Assembly (NCBI GenBank): GCA_019429045.1
Contig: JAHYJL010000007.1
Location: forward strand, 1 to 38,510
Direction of reading: 5' to 3'
DNA: 38,510 bases
Origin: Bacteroidales bacterium
GTDB taxonomy: Bacteria > Bacteroidota > Bacteroidia > Bacteroidales > JAGOPY01
The notes beneath the pieces are model-generated. The model did no database searches and was not told the DNA's origin. It saw only the letters and a program-made list of their open reading frames with translations. This document shows positions 14,364 to 22,300 of the stretch, one piece after another. Both the position numbers and the translations under genes were made by a program. Positions within the stretch are counted from its first letter, which is position 1; the number at the start of each line of letters is the position of its first letter.

Positions 14364-15836
14364 TTGCAAAACCTGCTCACTGGAATAATATCCATTACTT
14401 TTTGCGCCATTTGCTGGCTCATCGCCTGGCGACTGTACCGCAGGGAAAGTTACAGTGCGGCAGTGCTGGCGCTTTTCGTGGCCGGCCTGGCGCTGCGGTT
14501 TTTCACTGCGGGCGACCTTTACCTGCATGAGTGGGATGAGCGCTACCATGCGCTGGTGGCGAAAACCATGATCAGCGATCCGCTGGTGCCCAAGCTTTAC
14601 AACGATCCGGTGTTACCCTACGATTACCGGGAATGGTCGGCCAACCACGTATGGCTGCACAAGCAACCGGCGCCGTTGTGGGCTATGGCCGGCAGCATGG
14701 CGATCTTCGGGGTGAACGAGATCGCACTGCGGCTTCCCTCGGTGCTGATCACTACCCTCGGTATCTGGCTCATCTTTGTTACCGGCAGCTATTTCTTCGA
14801 CCGGAAAACCGGTTTCCTGGCCGCCTTCTTCTTCTCCGTCAACGGCCTGATGATAGATCTGGCCGCCGGCCGTGTACCCACTGATCATATCGACACGCAT
14901 TTCCTCTTCTTCGTCCTGCTGGCCGTCTTCTTCACCGTTCAGTTCGTACAAAAGCAAAAAACCGTTTTCAATATCCTGGCCGGCGTCAGCATCGGCCTGG
15001 CCATCCTGTCGAAATGGCTGCCGGCCCTGATCGTCTGGCCCGTCTGGCTCCTGCTGGTCATTGATTCGGGAAAATTCAGCGCCCGGGCTATCGCCCGGCA
15101 GTTTATCCTGCTGATTTTGGTTACAATAGCGGTTTTTCTCCCCTGGCAGATCTATATCCATGCACTGTTCCCCCGCGAGGCCGCCTGGGAGGCCTCATTC
15201 AACCGGCGGCATATCACCGAGGCGCTGGAGGAGAATACCGGACCTTTCTATTTCTTCCTCGACAAGATCAGGATCAATTACGGGGAACTGGTGTATCTCC
15301 CGCTCATATGGTTTATTTACCTCCTTTGGAAAAAACCAAAGGACCTGAAAAGCTGGGCGCTGGCAGCGTGGTTCTTCATTCCCCTTATCTTCTTTTCCGC
15401 CATCAAAACCAAGATGCAGGGTTATCTCCTGTTCACCTCCCCGGTATTGTTCATGATCACCGCCGCTTTCTTTTTCCGGCTGAACGACTGGAAAAAGCAG
15501 GTAAGGTATCCCTGGCTGGTCACTGTTTTGCTACTGGCTTTCCTGGCATTGCCAGTCCGGTACGCCATAGAACGTTCAAAACCTTTCATCCGTGCCGACA
15601 GGAACCCGGAATGGGTGAGGGAGCTTAGGGCGAAGGGCGAAGGGCGCAGCGCGAAGGGCGTAGGGCATGGGGTTGAAAAGATTGTCCTTTTTAATTATCC
15701 GAGGCCGGTGGAGGCGATGTTTTACACCGGTATGACGGTTTACCCGCATGTTCCGGATTCGGCTACCATACGGGAATTACAGGATAGAGGTTACAAAGTT
15801 GTTATTCATAAGAACTCTCATTTCATTAGTAACTGA
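14364..15836 (+). CDS. GT39/ArnT-like membrane glycosyltransferase
   Basis: A 490-aa GT-C-fold protein with about 11 membrane helices. The first periplasmic loop carries DLYLHEWDERYHALVAKTMI, containing the acidic catalytic residue typical of the PMT/ArnT family, and the loop WLHKQPAPLWA resembles the HKPPL(Y)xW motif. Family members move a sugar from a polyprenyl-phosphate carrier to lipid A or protein; the acceptor is not known here. The start is TTG at 14364; no ATG fits before the first helix. Near the C-terminus (15627-15668) six tandem heptamers (AGGGCGA-like) encode the low-complexity stretch AKGEGRSAKGVGHG. It is followed by the CDF gene after 8 bp. Confidence 0.85.
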   Translation: MQNLLTGIISITFCAICWLIAWRLYRRESYSAAVLALFVAGLALRFFTAGDLYLHEWDERYHALVAKTMISDPLVPKLYNDPVLPYDYREWSANHVWLHKQPAPLWAMAGSMAIFGVNEIALRLPSVLITTLGIWLIFVTGSYFFDRKTGFLAAFFFSVNGLMIDLAAGRVPTDHIDTHFLFFVLLAVFFTVQFVQKQKTVFNILAGVSIGLAILSKWLPALIVWPVWLLLVIDSGKFSARAIARQFILLILVTIAVFLPWQIYIHALFPREAAWEASFNRRHITEALEENTGPFYFFLDKIRINYGELVYLPLIWFIYLLWKKPKDLKSWALAAWFFIPLIFFSAIKTKMQGYLLFTSPVLFMITAAFFFRLNDWKKQVRYPWLVTVLLLAFLALPVRYAIERSKPFIRADRNPEWVRELRAKGEGRSAKGVGHGVEKIVLFNYPRPVEAMFYTGMTVYPHVPDSATIRELQDRGYKVVIHKNSHFISN

Positions 15837-15844
15837 AACATTCT

Positions 15845-16720
15845 ATGGATAAGATAAAAGCAGGCTATACAGAAGGTGTTGTATCCATCATTGCCAATGC
15901 GTTATTGTTCGTGCTCAAATTATGGGCAGGCATTGTTACAGGGTCCATTGCCATTACGGCCGATGCATGGCATACCCTTTCAGATTCGATAAGCTCCATT
16001 GTCGTAGTGATCGGCGTTAAGCTTTCCTCGAAGAAGCCCGACAAGGAACACCCCTTCGGTCATGGCAGGTGGGAACAGATTGCAGCCTTGTTTATCGCAT
16101 TCATTCTTGCCATCATCGCGTATGATTTTATGAAAGACTCGGTCATACAGTTCAGGCAAAAGGAAGCAACCGTATTTGGAACTCTTGCTATTGTGGTCAT
16201 CACCATTTCAATAGTCGTCAAAGAAGCGCTGGCACAATACGCGTTCTATATCTGGCGGAAAACGGATAACGTCAGTATCAAGGCTGACGGCTGGCATCAC
16301 AGGACAGATGCATTATCTTCATTGGTTGTGCTGTTGGGTATTTTATTTGCAAAACAATTTTGGTGGATTGACAGCATTTTGGGCATGATCATTTCACTCA
16401 TGCTGTTTTACGCCACCTATGAAGTTGCCAAAGAAGCCATATCAAAACTATTGGGTGAAAAACCCAGCCAGGATTTGATCAATAAAATAACCAAAGCAGT
16501 CAAACCGGCTTATAAGGGCAATTTACAACTGCATCATTTTCATATTCATAACTACGTTGCTCACCAGGAATTGACCTTTCACATCAAACTGGATAATACC
16601 CTTAGCATAGAAGCAGGACACAACATTGCGACCGACATTGAAAACATCATTTTTGATCAATTTGGAATTATAGCGACGGTGCATGTTGAACCTTTAGATT
16701 TCATCCATTGTTCTGATTAA
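15845..16720 (+). CDS. cation diffusion facilitator (CDF) transporter
   Basis: A 291-aa protein with six membrane helices and a C-terminal cytoplasmic domain. The metal-site motifs are clear: ADAWHTLSDS in helix 2 and ADGWHHRTDA in helix 5, both giving the HxxxD pair. The loop HPFGHGRWE after helix 2 is also a CDF hallmark. The C-terminal part (HHFHIHNYVAHQELTFHI) is His-rich and likely senses metal. HxxxD in both helices suggests a Zn, Fe or Mn exporter driven by protons; the exact ion is uncertain. It begins 8 bp after the glycosyltransferase and ends 23 bp before mrpA, so it may be co-transcribed with either. Confidence 0.92.
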   Translation: MDKIKAGYTEGVVSIIANALLFVLKLWAGIVTGSIAITADAWHTLSDSISSIVVVIGVKLSSKKPDKEHPFGHGRWEQIAALFIAFILAIIAYDFMKDSVIQFRQKEATVFGTLAIVVITISIVVKEALAQYAFYIWRKTDNVSIKADGWHHRTDALSSLVVLLGILFAKQFWWIDSILGMIISLMLFYATYEVAKEAISKLLGEKPSQDLINKITKAVKPAYKGNLQLHHFHIHNYVAHQELTFHIKLDNTLSIEAGHNIATDIENIIFDQFGIIATVHVEPLDFIHCSD

Positions 16721-16743
16721 GGATTATTGTATTTTTGAGCAGC

Positions 16744-19053
16744 ATGAAACTGGCTTACCTGCTGATTATCCTGTATGCGCTGGCCTTTGCCGCGCCTTTC
16801 GTAAACCTTTATTTGCGAAAGTATTCGGGTTGGATACTGGCAGCTTTGCCGATCCTGGTGTTTGGTTATCTCTTGTCACAGGTGCCCGCCGTTTCTGCCG
16901 GAACGGTGTATGCCGAGGAATATGCGTGGATCCCGCAACTGAATGTGAATCTCCGGTTTCAACTGGATGGGCTGAGTCTTTTATTTGCCATGCTGATTAC
17001 CGGCATCGGTGGGTTGATTCTGATCTATGCAGGTTATTACATGCGATCTTATGAAAAGACAGGCCGTTTTTTCAGCTACCTGATCTTTTTCATGGCCTCG
17101 ATGCTGGGGCTGGTCCTATCGACCAACCTGATCGGACTGTTTGTATTCTGGGAGCTGACCAGTGTCAGTTCGTTTCTCCTAATCGGGTTCAAGCACGAGA
17201 AGCCGGAAGCGCGCGATGCCGCCCTGCAGGCGCTGCTGATCACCGGGCTTGGCGGGCTGGCCCTGCTGGCGGGTTTTGTGCTGATGTCCATCCCCTATGG
17301 GACTTTCGAACTGACGGTGATGATAGCCAACCCGGACCTGCTCACCGGCCACAGGCTTTTTATCCCCGCGTTGATCCTGATCCTGGCCGGGGCTTTCACC
17401 AAGTCGGCCATTTTCCCGTTCCACTTCTGGCTGCCGGGCGCCATGCAGGCCCCATCGCCGGTAAGCGCCTTCCTGCATTCAGCCACCATGGTCAAAGCGG
17501 GCGTATTCCTGCTGGCCCGCCTCAACCCGCTGATGGACGGATCGGAGATCTGGTTCTACTCCCTGTCGGTTTTCGGAGCCACTACCATGTTTGTCGGCGC
17601 CTGGCTCTCCATCGCCCAGACCGATATCAAAAAAATACTGGCCTACACGACCGTCAGCGCGATGGGCACGCTGGTGCTGCTGATCGGCACCAATACGACA
17701 TACTCCATGAACGCCTTCCTGATCTTTCTACTGGTGCATGCATTCTATAAAGCCACCCTCTTCATGATGGCCGGCAATATCGAAAAGAAGACAGGCACCC
17801 GCGAGATAGAACAACTGGGAAACCTTCGCGCCTATATGCCCATCGCCACCGGCATCATGCTGCTGGCGCTGCTGTCGATGTCGGGACTGCCACCCATGCT
17901 CGGTTTTATCGGCAAAGAGCTGATCTACGAAGCCAAAGTCAATGCGCCCGGTGCAGCGCCGTTCATCCTCGCCATGGGGTTCCTGGCCAATACCTTCATG
18001 GTTTTTGTATCGATCCGCCTGGCACTGGATATATTCTGGGGAAAAGAGGTCCGGTTCACCCAAAAACCCTTTGAACCCGATATCTCTTTACTTACCGGGC
18101 CCGCCATCCTCGTGCTGATCAGCCTTTTCCTCGGGCTTTTTCCCGATATCATCGAAAAGAGCGTGGTCACCTCCGCTTTACGCGCTATCAGTCCTGATAC
18201 CGAACCGGTCGACCTGAAAATATGGCACGGCTTCAACCTGGTCCTGCTGCTCAGCGCCATTACCATTCTCACCGGGGTGATGCTCTATCTTTATAAAACG
18301 AAAACCATTGCTTTCGCACGCATGGTGAATCTTCGCTACTTCCGGACCAGGTTCTCAAAAAGGTTCTTTGATTTCATTGGCCTATTTCTGCACCTCACCA
18401 AAAAGAAGACCGCTTTCGTGCAGCATGGCTACCATCGCTTTTACCTGATGACGATCTTTATCGCCACCTCGGTGCTGGTGTGGTATATGATCGCGAAAGT
18501 ACCCTTTACCCATATCCAGCTCGAAAGCCTGCGGACGGTCCCGCTGTTCTACATTGCCGTAGCGGCCTTGATCATCATGTCCGCCATCGCTACGCTCACG
18601 GCACAGTCGCGGCTGATCGCCTTCATTTCCATCGGGCTCGTCAGTTTTGGCATATCGGTCATCTTCATCACCTTCAGCGGGGTTGACCTGGCCATTACGA
18701 TGATCATGGTGGAGACCCTGATGGTGATCCTGGGGGCCATGGTGGTGTACCACCTGCCAAAGTACCTCAACTACTCCGGGAAAAGCTCCCGGGTGCGCGA
18801 TGCAATGATCGCGCTGGCGTTCGGCAGCTTTATGACGGTACTGGTGATTAAAACGGGCGCTGCCCCGCCCCAGGATAAGGTTTCCGACTTCTTCAGCCTG
18901 AACAGTTATCCGCTGGCTCACGGCAAAAATATTGTCAACGTGATCCTGGTCGATTTCAGGGCGCTGGATACCATGGGCGAGATCACGGTGCTGGCGATAG
19001 CCGCCATTGGCATCTACGCGCTTTTAAAAGTTAAACTTAAACCCGGTGAATGA
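16744..19053 (+). CDS. mrpA: Na+/H+ antiporter subunit A (Mrp/Mnh)
   Basis: A 769-aa protein. Residues 1-480 form a NuoL-like antiporter module with the key charged residues in place: Glu137 in FWELTSVSSF, Lys220 in TKSAIFPFHFWLPGA and Lys251 in MVKAGVF. The C-terminal region from about 560 corresponds to the MbhD/MbhE-like domain (ALIIMSAIATLTAQSRL, DLAITMIMVETLMVILGAMV, DTMGEITVLAIAAIG) characteristic of MrpA. It is the largest subunit of the seven-part complex that exchanges cytoplasmic Na+ for H+. The ATG at 16744 is preferred over TTG 16735. It is the first gene of an mrpABCDEFG cluster. Confidence 0.93.
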   Translation: MKLAYLLIILYALAFAAPFVNLYLRKYSGWILAALPILVFGYLLSQVPAVSAGTVYAEEYAWIPQLNVNLRFQLDGLSLLFAMLITGIGGLILIYAGYYMRSYEKTGRFFSYLIFFMASMLGLVLSTNLIGLFVFWELTSVSSFLLIGFKHEKPEARDAALQALLITGLGGLALLAGFVLMSIPYGTFELTVMIANPDLLTGHRLFIPALILILAGAFTKSAIFPFHFWLPGAMQAPSPVSAFLHSATMVKAGVFLLARLNPLMDGSEIWFYSLSVFGATTMFVGAWLSIAQTDIKKILAYTTVSAMGTLVLLIGTNTTYSMNAFLIFLLVHAFYKATLFMMAGNIEKKTGTREIEQLGNLRAYMPIATGIMLLALLSMSGLPPMLGFIGKELIYEAKVNAPGAAPFILAMGFLANTFMVFVSIRLALDIFWGKEVRFTQKPFEPDISLLTGPAILVLISLFLGLFPDIIEKSVVTSALRAISPDTEPVDLKIWHGFNLVLLLSAITILTGVMLYLYKTKTIAFARMVNLRYFRTRFSKRFFDFIGLFLHLTKKKTAFVQHGYHRFYLMTIFIATSVLVWYMIAKVPFTHIQLESLRTVPLFYIAVAALIIMSAIATLTAQSRLIAFISIGLVSFGISVIFITFSGVDLAITMIMVETLMVILGAMVVYHLPKYLNYSGKSSRVRDAMIALAFGSFMTVLVIKTGAAPPQDKVSDFFSLNSYPLAHGKNIVNVILVDFRALDTMGEITVLAIAAIGIYALLKVKLKPGE

Positions 19054-19054
19054 C

Positions 19055-19474
19055 ATGCGCTCCGAGATACTGAAAATAGCTGCCCTGCACCTGAAGCCTT
19101 TGCTGCTCAGCCTGAGCCTCATTTTGCTGATCCGGGGCCATAACGAGCCCGGCGGCGGCTTCGTAGGCGGGCTGATGGCCGGGACTGCCTACGTGCTCTA
19201 CGGGATGGCTTTTGGCGCTGAAAAAACTAGGCAATTATGCATGGTAAAGCCTTTCCTGCTCATCGGGCTGGGACTGCTGTTCGCCCTTGTGAGCGGACTG
19301 CTGGCGTTGTTACTTACCGGAGGGGCGATCATGGAGGGGATATGGTTCTCCATCCCGGTTTATGGCGATTTTGCCTTCAAGCTTGGCTCTCCCCTGCTGT
19401 TTGACAGCGGTGTTTACCTGCTGGTTGCAGGCATGTTAATGCTGGTGATGTTATCAATCATGGAGGAAGGATAG
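19055..19474 (+). CDS. mrpB: Na+/H+ antiporter subunit B
   Basis: A 139-aa protein with four membrane helices and the MnhB motif IRGHNEPGGGFVGGLMAGTAY, the strongest signature of the family. It begins one base after the mrpA stop if ATG 19055 is used; the alternative GTG at 19046 would overlap mrpA by 8 bp. As part of the Mrp complex it lies in the inner membrane. Length is usual for subunit B. Confidence 0.93.
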   Translation: MRSEILKIAALHLKPLLLSLSLILLIRGHNEPGGGFVGGLMAGTAYVLYGMAFGAEKTRQLCMVKPFLLIGLGLLFALVSGLLALLLTGGAIMEGIWFSIPVYGDFAFKLGSPLLFDSGVYLLVAGMLMLVMLSIMEEG

Positions 19475-19476
19475 GT

Positions 19477-19827
19477 ATGCTGACATTACTCGCGGTGATC
19501 ATCGGTTTTTTGTATGCGTCGAGCATTTACATGTTCCTCCGGCGGAGCATCGTGAAACTTGTGCTGGGCATCGTTTTCCTGAGCCATGCCACCAACCTGC
19601 TGCTGTTCGTTACCGGCGGTTTGCGCAGCGGCGAACCCGCTTTCACGGCCGAGGACGGAACGGTGGACCTGGCGGCTGTCTCAGACCCCCTGCCGCAGGC
19701 CCTGATACTCACGGCTATCGTGATCGGGCTGGGCATTACCGCCTTCTCGCTGGTGCTGGTGTACCGCTTTCACCAGGAAACCGGCACGGTCGATTTGGAT
19801 GAAATGGCTGAACAAGACAAACCATGA
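19477..19827 (+). CDS. mrpC: Na+/H+ antiporter subunit C (NuoK-like)
   Basis: A 116-aa protein with three membrane helices, homologous in layout to NuoK. Recognisable stretches are RRSIVKLVLGIVFLSHATNL and DPLPQALILTAIVIGLGITA, the latter containing the PLPQALxLTAIVI motif conserved in MnhC. It starts 2 bp after mrpB and overlaps mrpD by 4 bp (ATGA), which indicates translational coupling. Confidence 0.93.
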   Translation: MLTLLAVIIGFLYASSIYMFLRRSIVKLVLGIVFLSHATNLLLFVTGGLRSGEPAFTAEDGTVDLAAVSDPLPQALILTAIVIGLGITAFSLVLVYRFHQETGTVDLDEMAEQDKP

Positions 19828-21302
19828 TGTTATTCCTGCCCGTCATATTGCCCCTGGCTGCCATTGTCCTGCTGCTCTTCACCTACCGGATGAAACGGCT
19901 GCAACAATGGATCAGCATTATTTCCATGAGCGCCATCACGGTCCAGGCCGTCATGATCATGAACAGGGTAGTGCTGGATGGCCCATTTGCAGCGCAGGCG
20001 GGTGGCTGGCCGGCCCCTTTCGGCATCACTTTCACCGCCGACCTGCTTTCAGCCATACTGCTCCTGGCCACCGGGGTTCTCTCCCTGATCGTAACGGTCT
20101 ATTCCATCGGGTTTATGGATGATACCCGGAAAACAGCCGGTTTCTGGATACTGATCCACGGGCTGGTGACCGGGGTGAACGGTTCATTCCTCACAGGCGA
20201 TATCTTTAACCTGTACGTCTGGTTCGAGGTGATGCTGATCTCTTCCTTTGTGCTGGTCACCCTGGGCGCTGAGAGGAAACAGCTTCACGGCGCCATCAAA
20301 TACGTGGTGCTCAACCTGATCGGGTCGGTGATCTTCCTGACGGCCATTGGTTTGATGTACGGGCAGACCGGTACGCTCAACATGGCCGATCTCGCTTTAC
20401 GGCTGCGCGAATCGGAGCACACCGGCCTGATCAACAGCTCCCTGATGCTTTTTTTCATCGCTTTCGGCATTAAAGCGGCGGTATTTCCATTCTACTTCTG
20501 GCTGCCCGCCTCCTACCCCACCCCGCCGGTGGCCATTACGGCATTTTTTGCAGGCACCCTGACCAAGGTAGGGGTCTATGTCATCCTGCGTTTTTACAAC
20601 CTGTTTGTCGTCACCGACCTGGCCACCTGGCAGATCATCGTCATGATCGTGGCGGGCGTTACAATGGTATCCGGCGTTCTGATGGCCGCCTCCTCTTACG
20701 ATATCCGGAAGATCCTGTCGTTCCACATCATCAGCCAGATCGGTTACATGATCATGGGGGTAGGGATTGCAACCGTGCTGGGATTGGCAGGCGCCATCTA
20801 TTTCATCGTGCACAACATGCTGTCGAAAACAGCGACCTTCCTGGCCGCCGGGCTGATCTACAAATACCTGGGCAGCTATGATCTGAAAGCGCTGGGATGG
20901 ATATACAAGGATTATCCGCTGCTGGCCTTCCTGTTTTTGCTGCCGGCCCTGTCGCTGGCCGGCATCCCGCCCACACCGGGTTTTTTCGGTAAATTCTTCC
21001 TGATATACGGCGGATTCCAGGCCGGGGCATGGACCATCACCATTGTCGCCATCCTGGTGAGCATCATAACCCTGTTCTCCATGGTGAAGATCTGGAATGA
21101 AGCTATATGGAAAAAGATCCCCGACGAGAGCGCCGCCAGGCAGAAAAACCCTCTGCCCCTCACCTCCCTCTGGGCAACCATCGTGATGGCCGGCCTGATC
21201 ATTGCGCTGGGACTATTGACAGGATACCTGTCAGGCTATTTCCTGGAGGCCGGCAGGCAGTTGATGGATGTTGATTTATACATCAGAACCGTATTACATT
21301 AG
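19824..21302 (+). CDS. mrpD: Na+/H+ antiporter subunit D (NuoM/N-like)
   Basis: A 492-aa antiporter-like subunit with about 14 helices. Key residues are Glu in YVWFEVMLISSFVLV, Lys in GIKAAVFPFYFWLPASYPTP and Lys in TLTKVGVYVILRF, matching the proton-channel residues of NuoM/NuoN. Together with MrpA it is one of the two large ion-conducting subunits. It overlaps mrpC by 4 bp and ends 9 bp before mrpE. Length is normal. Confidence 0.93.
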   Translation: MMLFLPVILPLAAIVLLLFTYRMKRLQQWISIISMSAITVQAVMIMNRVVLDGPFAAQAGGWPAPFGITFTADLLSAILLLATGVLSLIVTVYSIGFMDDTRKTAGFWILIHGLVTGVNGSFLTGDIFNLYVWFEVMLISSFVLVTLGAERKQLHGAIKYVVLNLIGSVIFLTAIGLMYGQTGTLNMADLALRLRESEHTGLINSSLMLFFIAFGIKAAVFPFYFWLPASYPTPPVAITAFFAGTLTKVGVYVILRFYNLFVVTDLATWQIIVMIVAGVTMVSGVLMAASSYDIRKILSFHIISQIGYMIMGVGIATVLGLAGAIYFIVHNMLSKTATFLAAGLIYKYLGSYDLKALGWIYKDYPLLAFLFLLPALSLAGIPPTPGFFGKFFLIYGGFQAGAWTITIVAILVSIITLFSMVKIWNEAIWKKIPDESAARQKNPLPLTSLWATIVMAGLIIALGLLTGYLSGYFLEAGRQLMDVDLYIRTVLH

Positions 21303-21311
21303 CAAATAGAA

Positions 21312-21659
21312 ATGAAGAAACTTACCAACATACCGCTGAGGCTCATCCGGCTCCTCTTTTTCATCGCTTTCTATTTCAAGGAACTGGTGATGTCGAGCGT
21401 GCTGCTGGCATGGGATATCGCCAGGCCCAGGAAAACCTTTACGCACGGTATTGTTGCCATCGACATCGATCTGAAGAAAAGTATTGCTGTCATGGCACTG
21501 GTCAACCTGTTATCCATGACACCTGGCAGCCTGAGCGTGTACCTGACGCCCGACAGGAAACGTCTTTACATCCATGCGATGTACCTGGAGTACCCTGACC
21601 GGTTCAAAAAGAAAATCAAGAACAGTTTTGAAAACAGGATTAAACGCATCTTCGAATGA
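21312..21659 (+). CDS. mrpE: Na+/H+ antiporter subunit E (short)
   Basis: A 115-aa protein with the MnhE pattern: RLIRLLFFIAFYFKELVMSS, then AWDIARPRKTFTHGIVAIDI, the hydrophobic ALVNLLSMTPGSLSVYL and the strand RKRLYIHAMY. The usual MrpE has about 155-165 residues, with two helices before this region; here the N-terminal helical hairpin is reduced to one. It starts 9 bp after mrpD and overlaps mrpF by 4 bp. Identity is secure from motif and position. Confidence 0.9.
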   Translation: MKKLTNIPLRLIRLLFFIAFYFKELVMSSVLLAWDIARPRKTFTHGIVAIDIDLKKSIAVMALVNLLSMTPGSLSVYLTPDRKRLYIHAMYLEYPDRFKKKIKNSFENRIKRIFE

Positions 21660-21946
21660 TACCACCAATGAACACTCCTTTGGGCTTCGCCCTGCATTTC
21701 TCCCTGGTCTGCCTGTCGCTGGCCTATTTTGCGGCCCTGTTCCGGCTCCTGAAAGGGCCCACCATCCCCGACCGGATCATTGTGATCGACCTGGTGGCTT
21801 CGGCTACCATGGGGATCATCCTCGTATTCATCGTAGCAACCGGTAAAACCATATACATCAACGTAGCGCTGATCATCGCGCTGATCGTATTCATGGGAAA
21901 CGTAGCATTTGCCAAATACCTGAAAAAAACCATGCAAAATGACTGA
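21656..21946 (+). CDS. mrpF: Na+/H+ antiporter subunit F
   Basis: A 96-aa three-helix protein with the family motif FRLLKGPTIPDRIIVIDLVA, including the GPxxxDRxxxxD core that is nearly invariant in MnhF, and IYINVALIIALIVFMGNVAFAKYL near the end. It starts within the mrpE stop (ATGA overlap) and overlaps mrpG by 8 bp, so translation of the run is likely coupled. Confidence 0.93.
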   Translation: MIPPMNTPLGFALHFSLVCLSLAYFAALFRLLKGPTIPDRIIVIDLVASATMGIILVFIVATGKTIYINVALIIALIVFMGNVAFAKYLKKTMQND

Positions 21947-22265
21947 ATGGATTGTTTCGATACTGATCATCCTCGGCTCCCTGTTCATGCTGGTGGCTGC
22001 CCTGGGCATTGTCAGGCTGCATGATGTGTACATGCGGATGCATGCCATCACCAAAGCAGCCTCCCTGAGCATCGTCCTCTTCCTGCTGGCGGTGGTAGTC
22101 CATCAGTTCAGCTGGGGGACGCTATTTGGCGCTATCCTGGTGATGCTCTTCATCATTGCCACGACACCGGTGGCCTCGCATATGATCGCCATGGTCTCGC
22201 ACATGATGGGGATCCCGATGAGCAAAGGGGCGGTGATGGATGAACTGACATCAGAAAACAAATGA
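21939..22265 (+). CDS. mrpG: Na+/H+ antiporter subunit G
   Basis: A 108-aa protein with three helices and the MnhG motif GSLFMLVAALGIVRLHDVYM followed by RMHAITKAASL, then FIIATTPVASHMIA. It completes the seven-subunit operon in the order ABCDEFG. It overlaps mrpF by 8 bp. The next gene begins 35 bp later, is unrelated and has a TTG start, so the operon may end here, although no terminator hairpin is visible. Confidence 0.93.
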   Translation: MTEWIVSILIILGSLFMLVAALGIVRLHDVYMRMHAITKAASLSIVLFLLAVVVHQFSWGTLFGAILVMLFIIATTPVASHMIAMVSHMMGIPMSKGAVMDELTSENK

Positions 22266-22300
22266 ATATTGATCTCATATTTTTAAAAACTGCCTGAATC

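Noticed and set aside
18382-18921. 179-aa minus-strand frame inside mrpA
   Set aside because: Antisense shadow of GC-rich membrane-protein codons; composition is His/Gln/Arg/Asp-rich with no domain.
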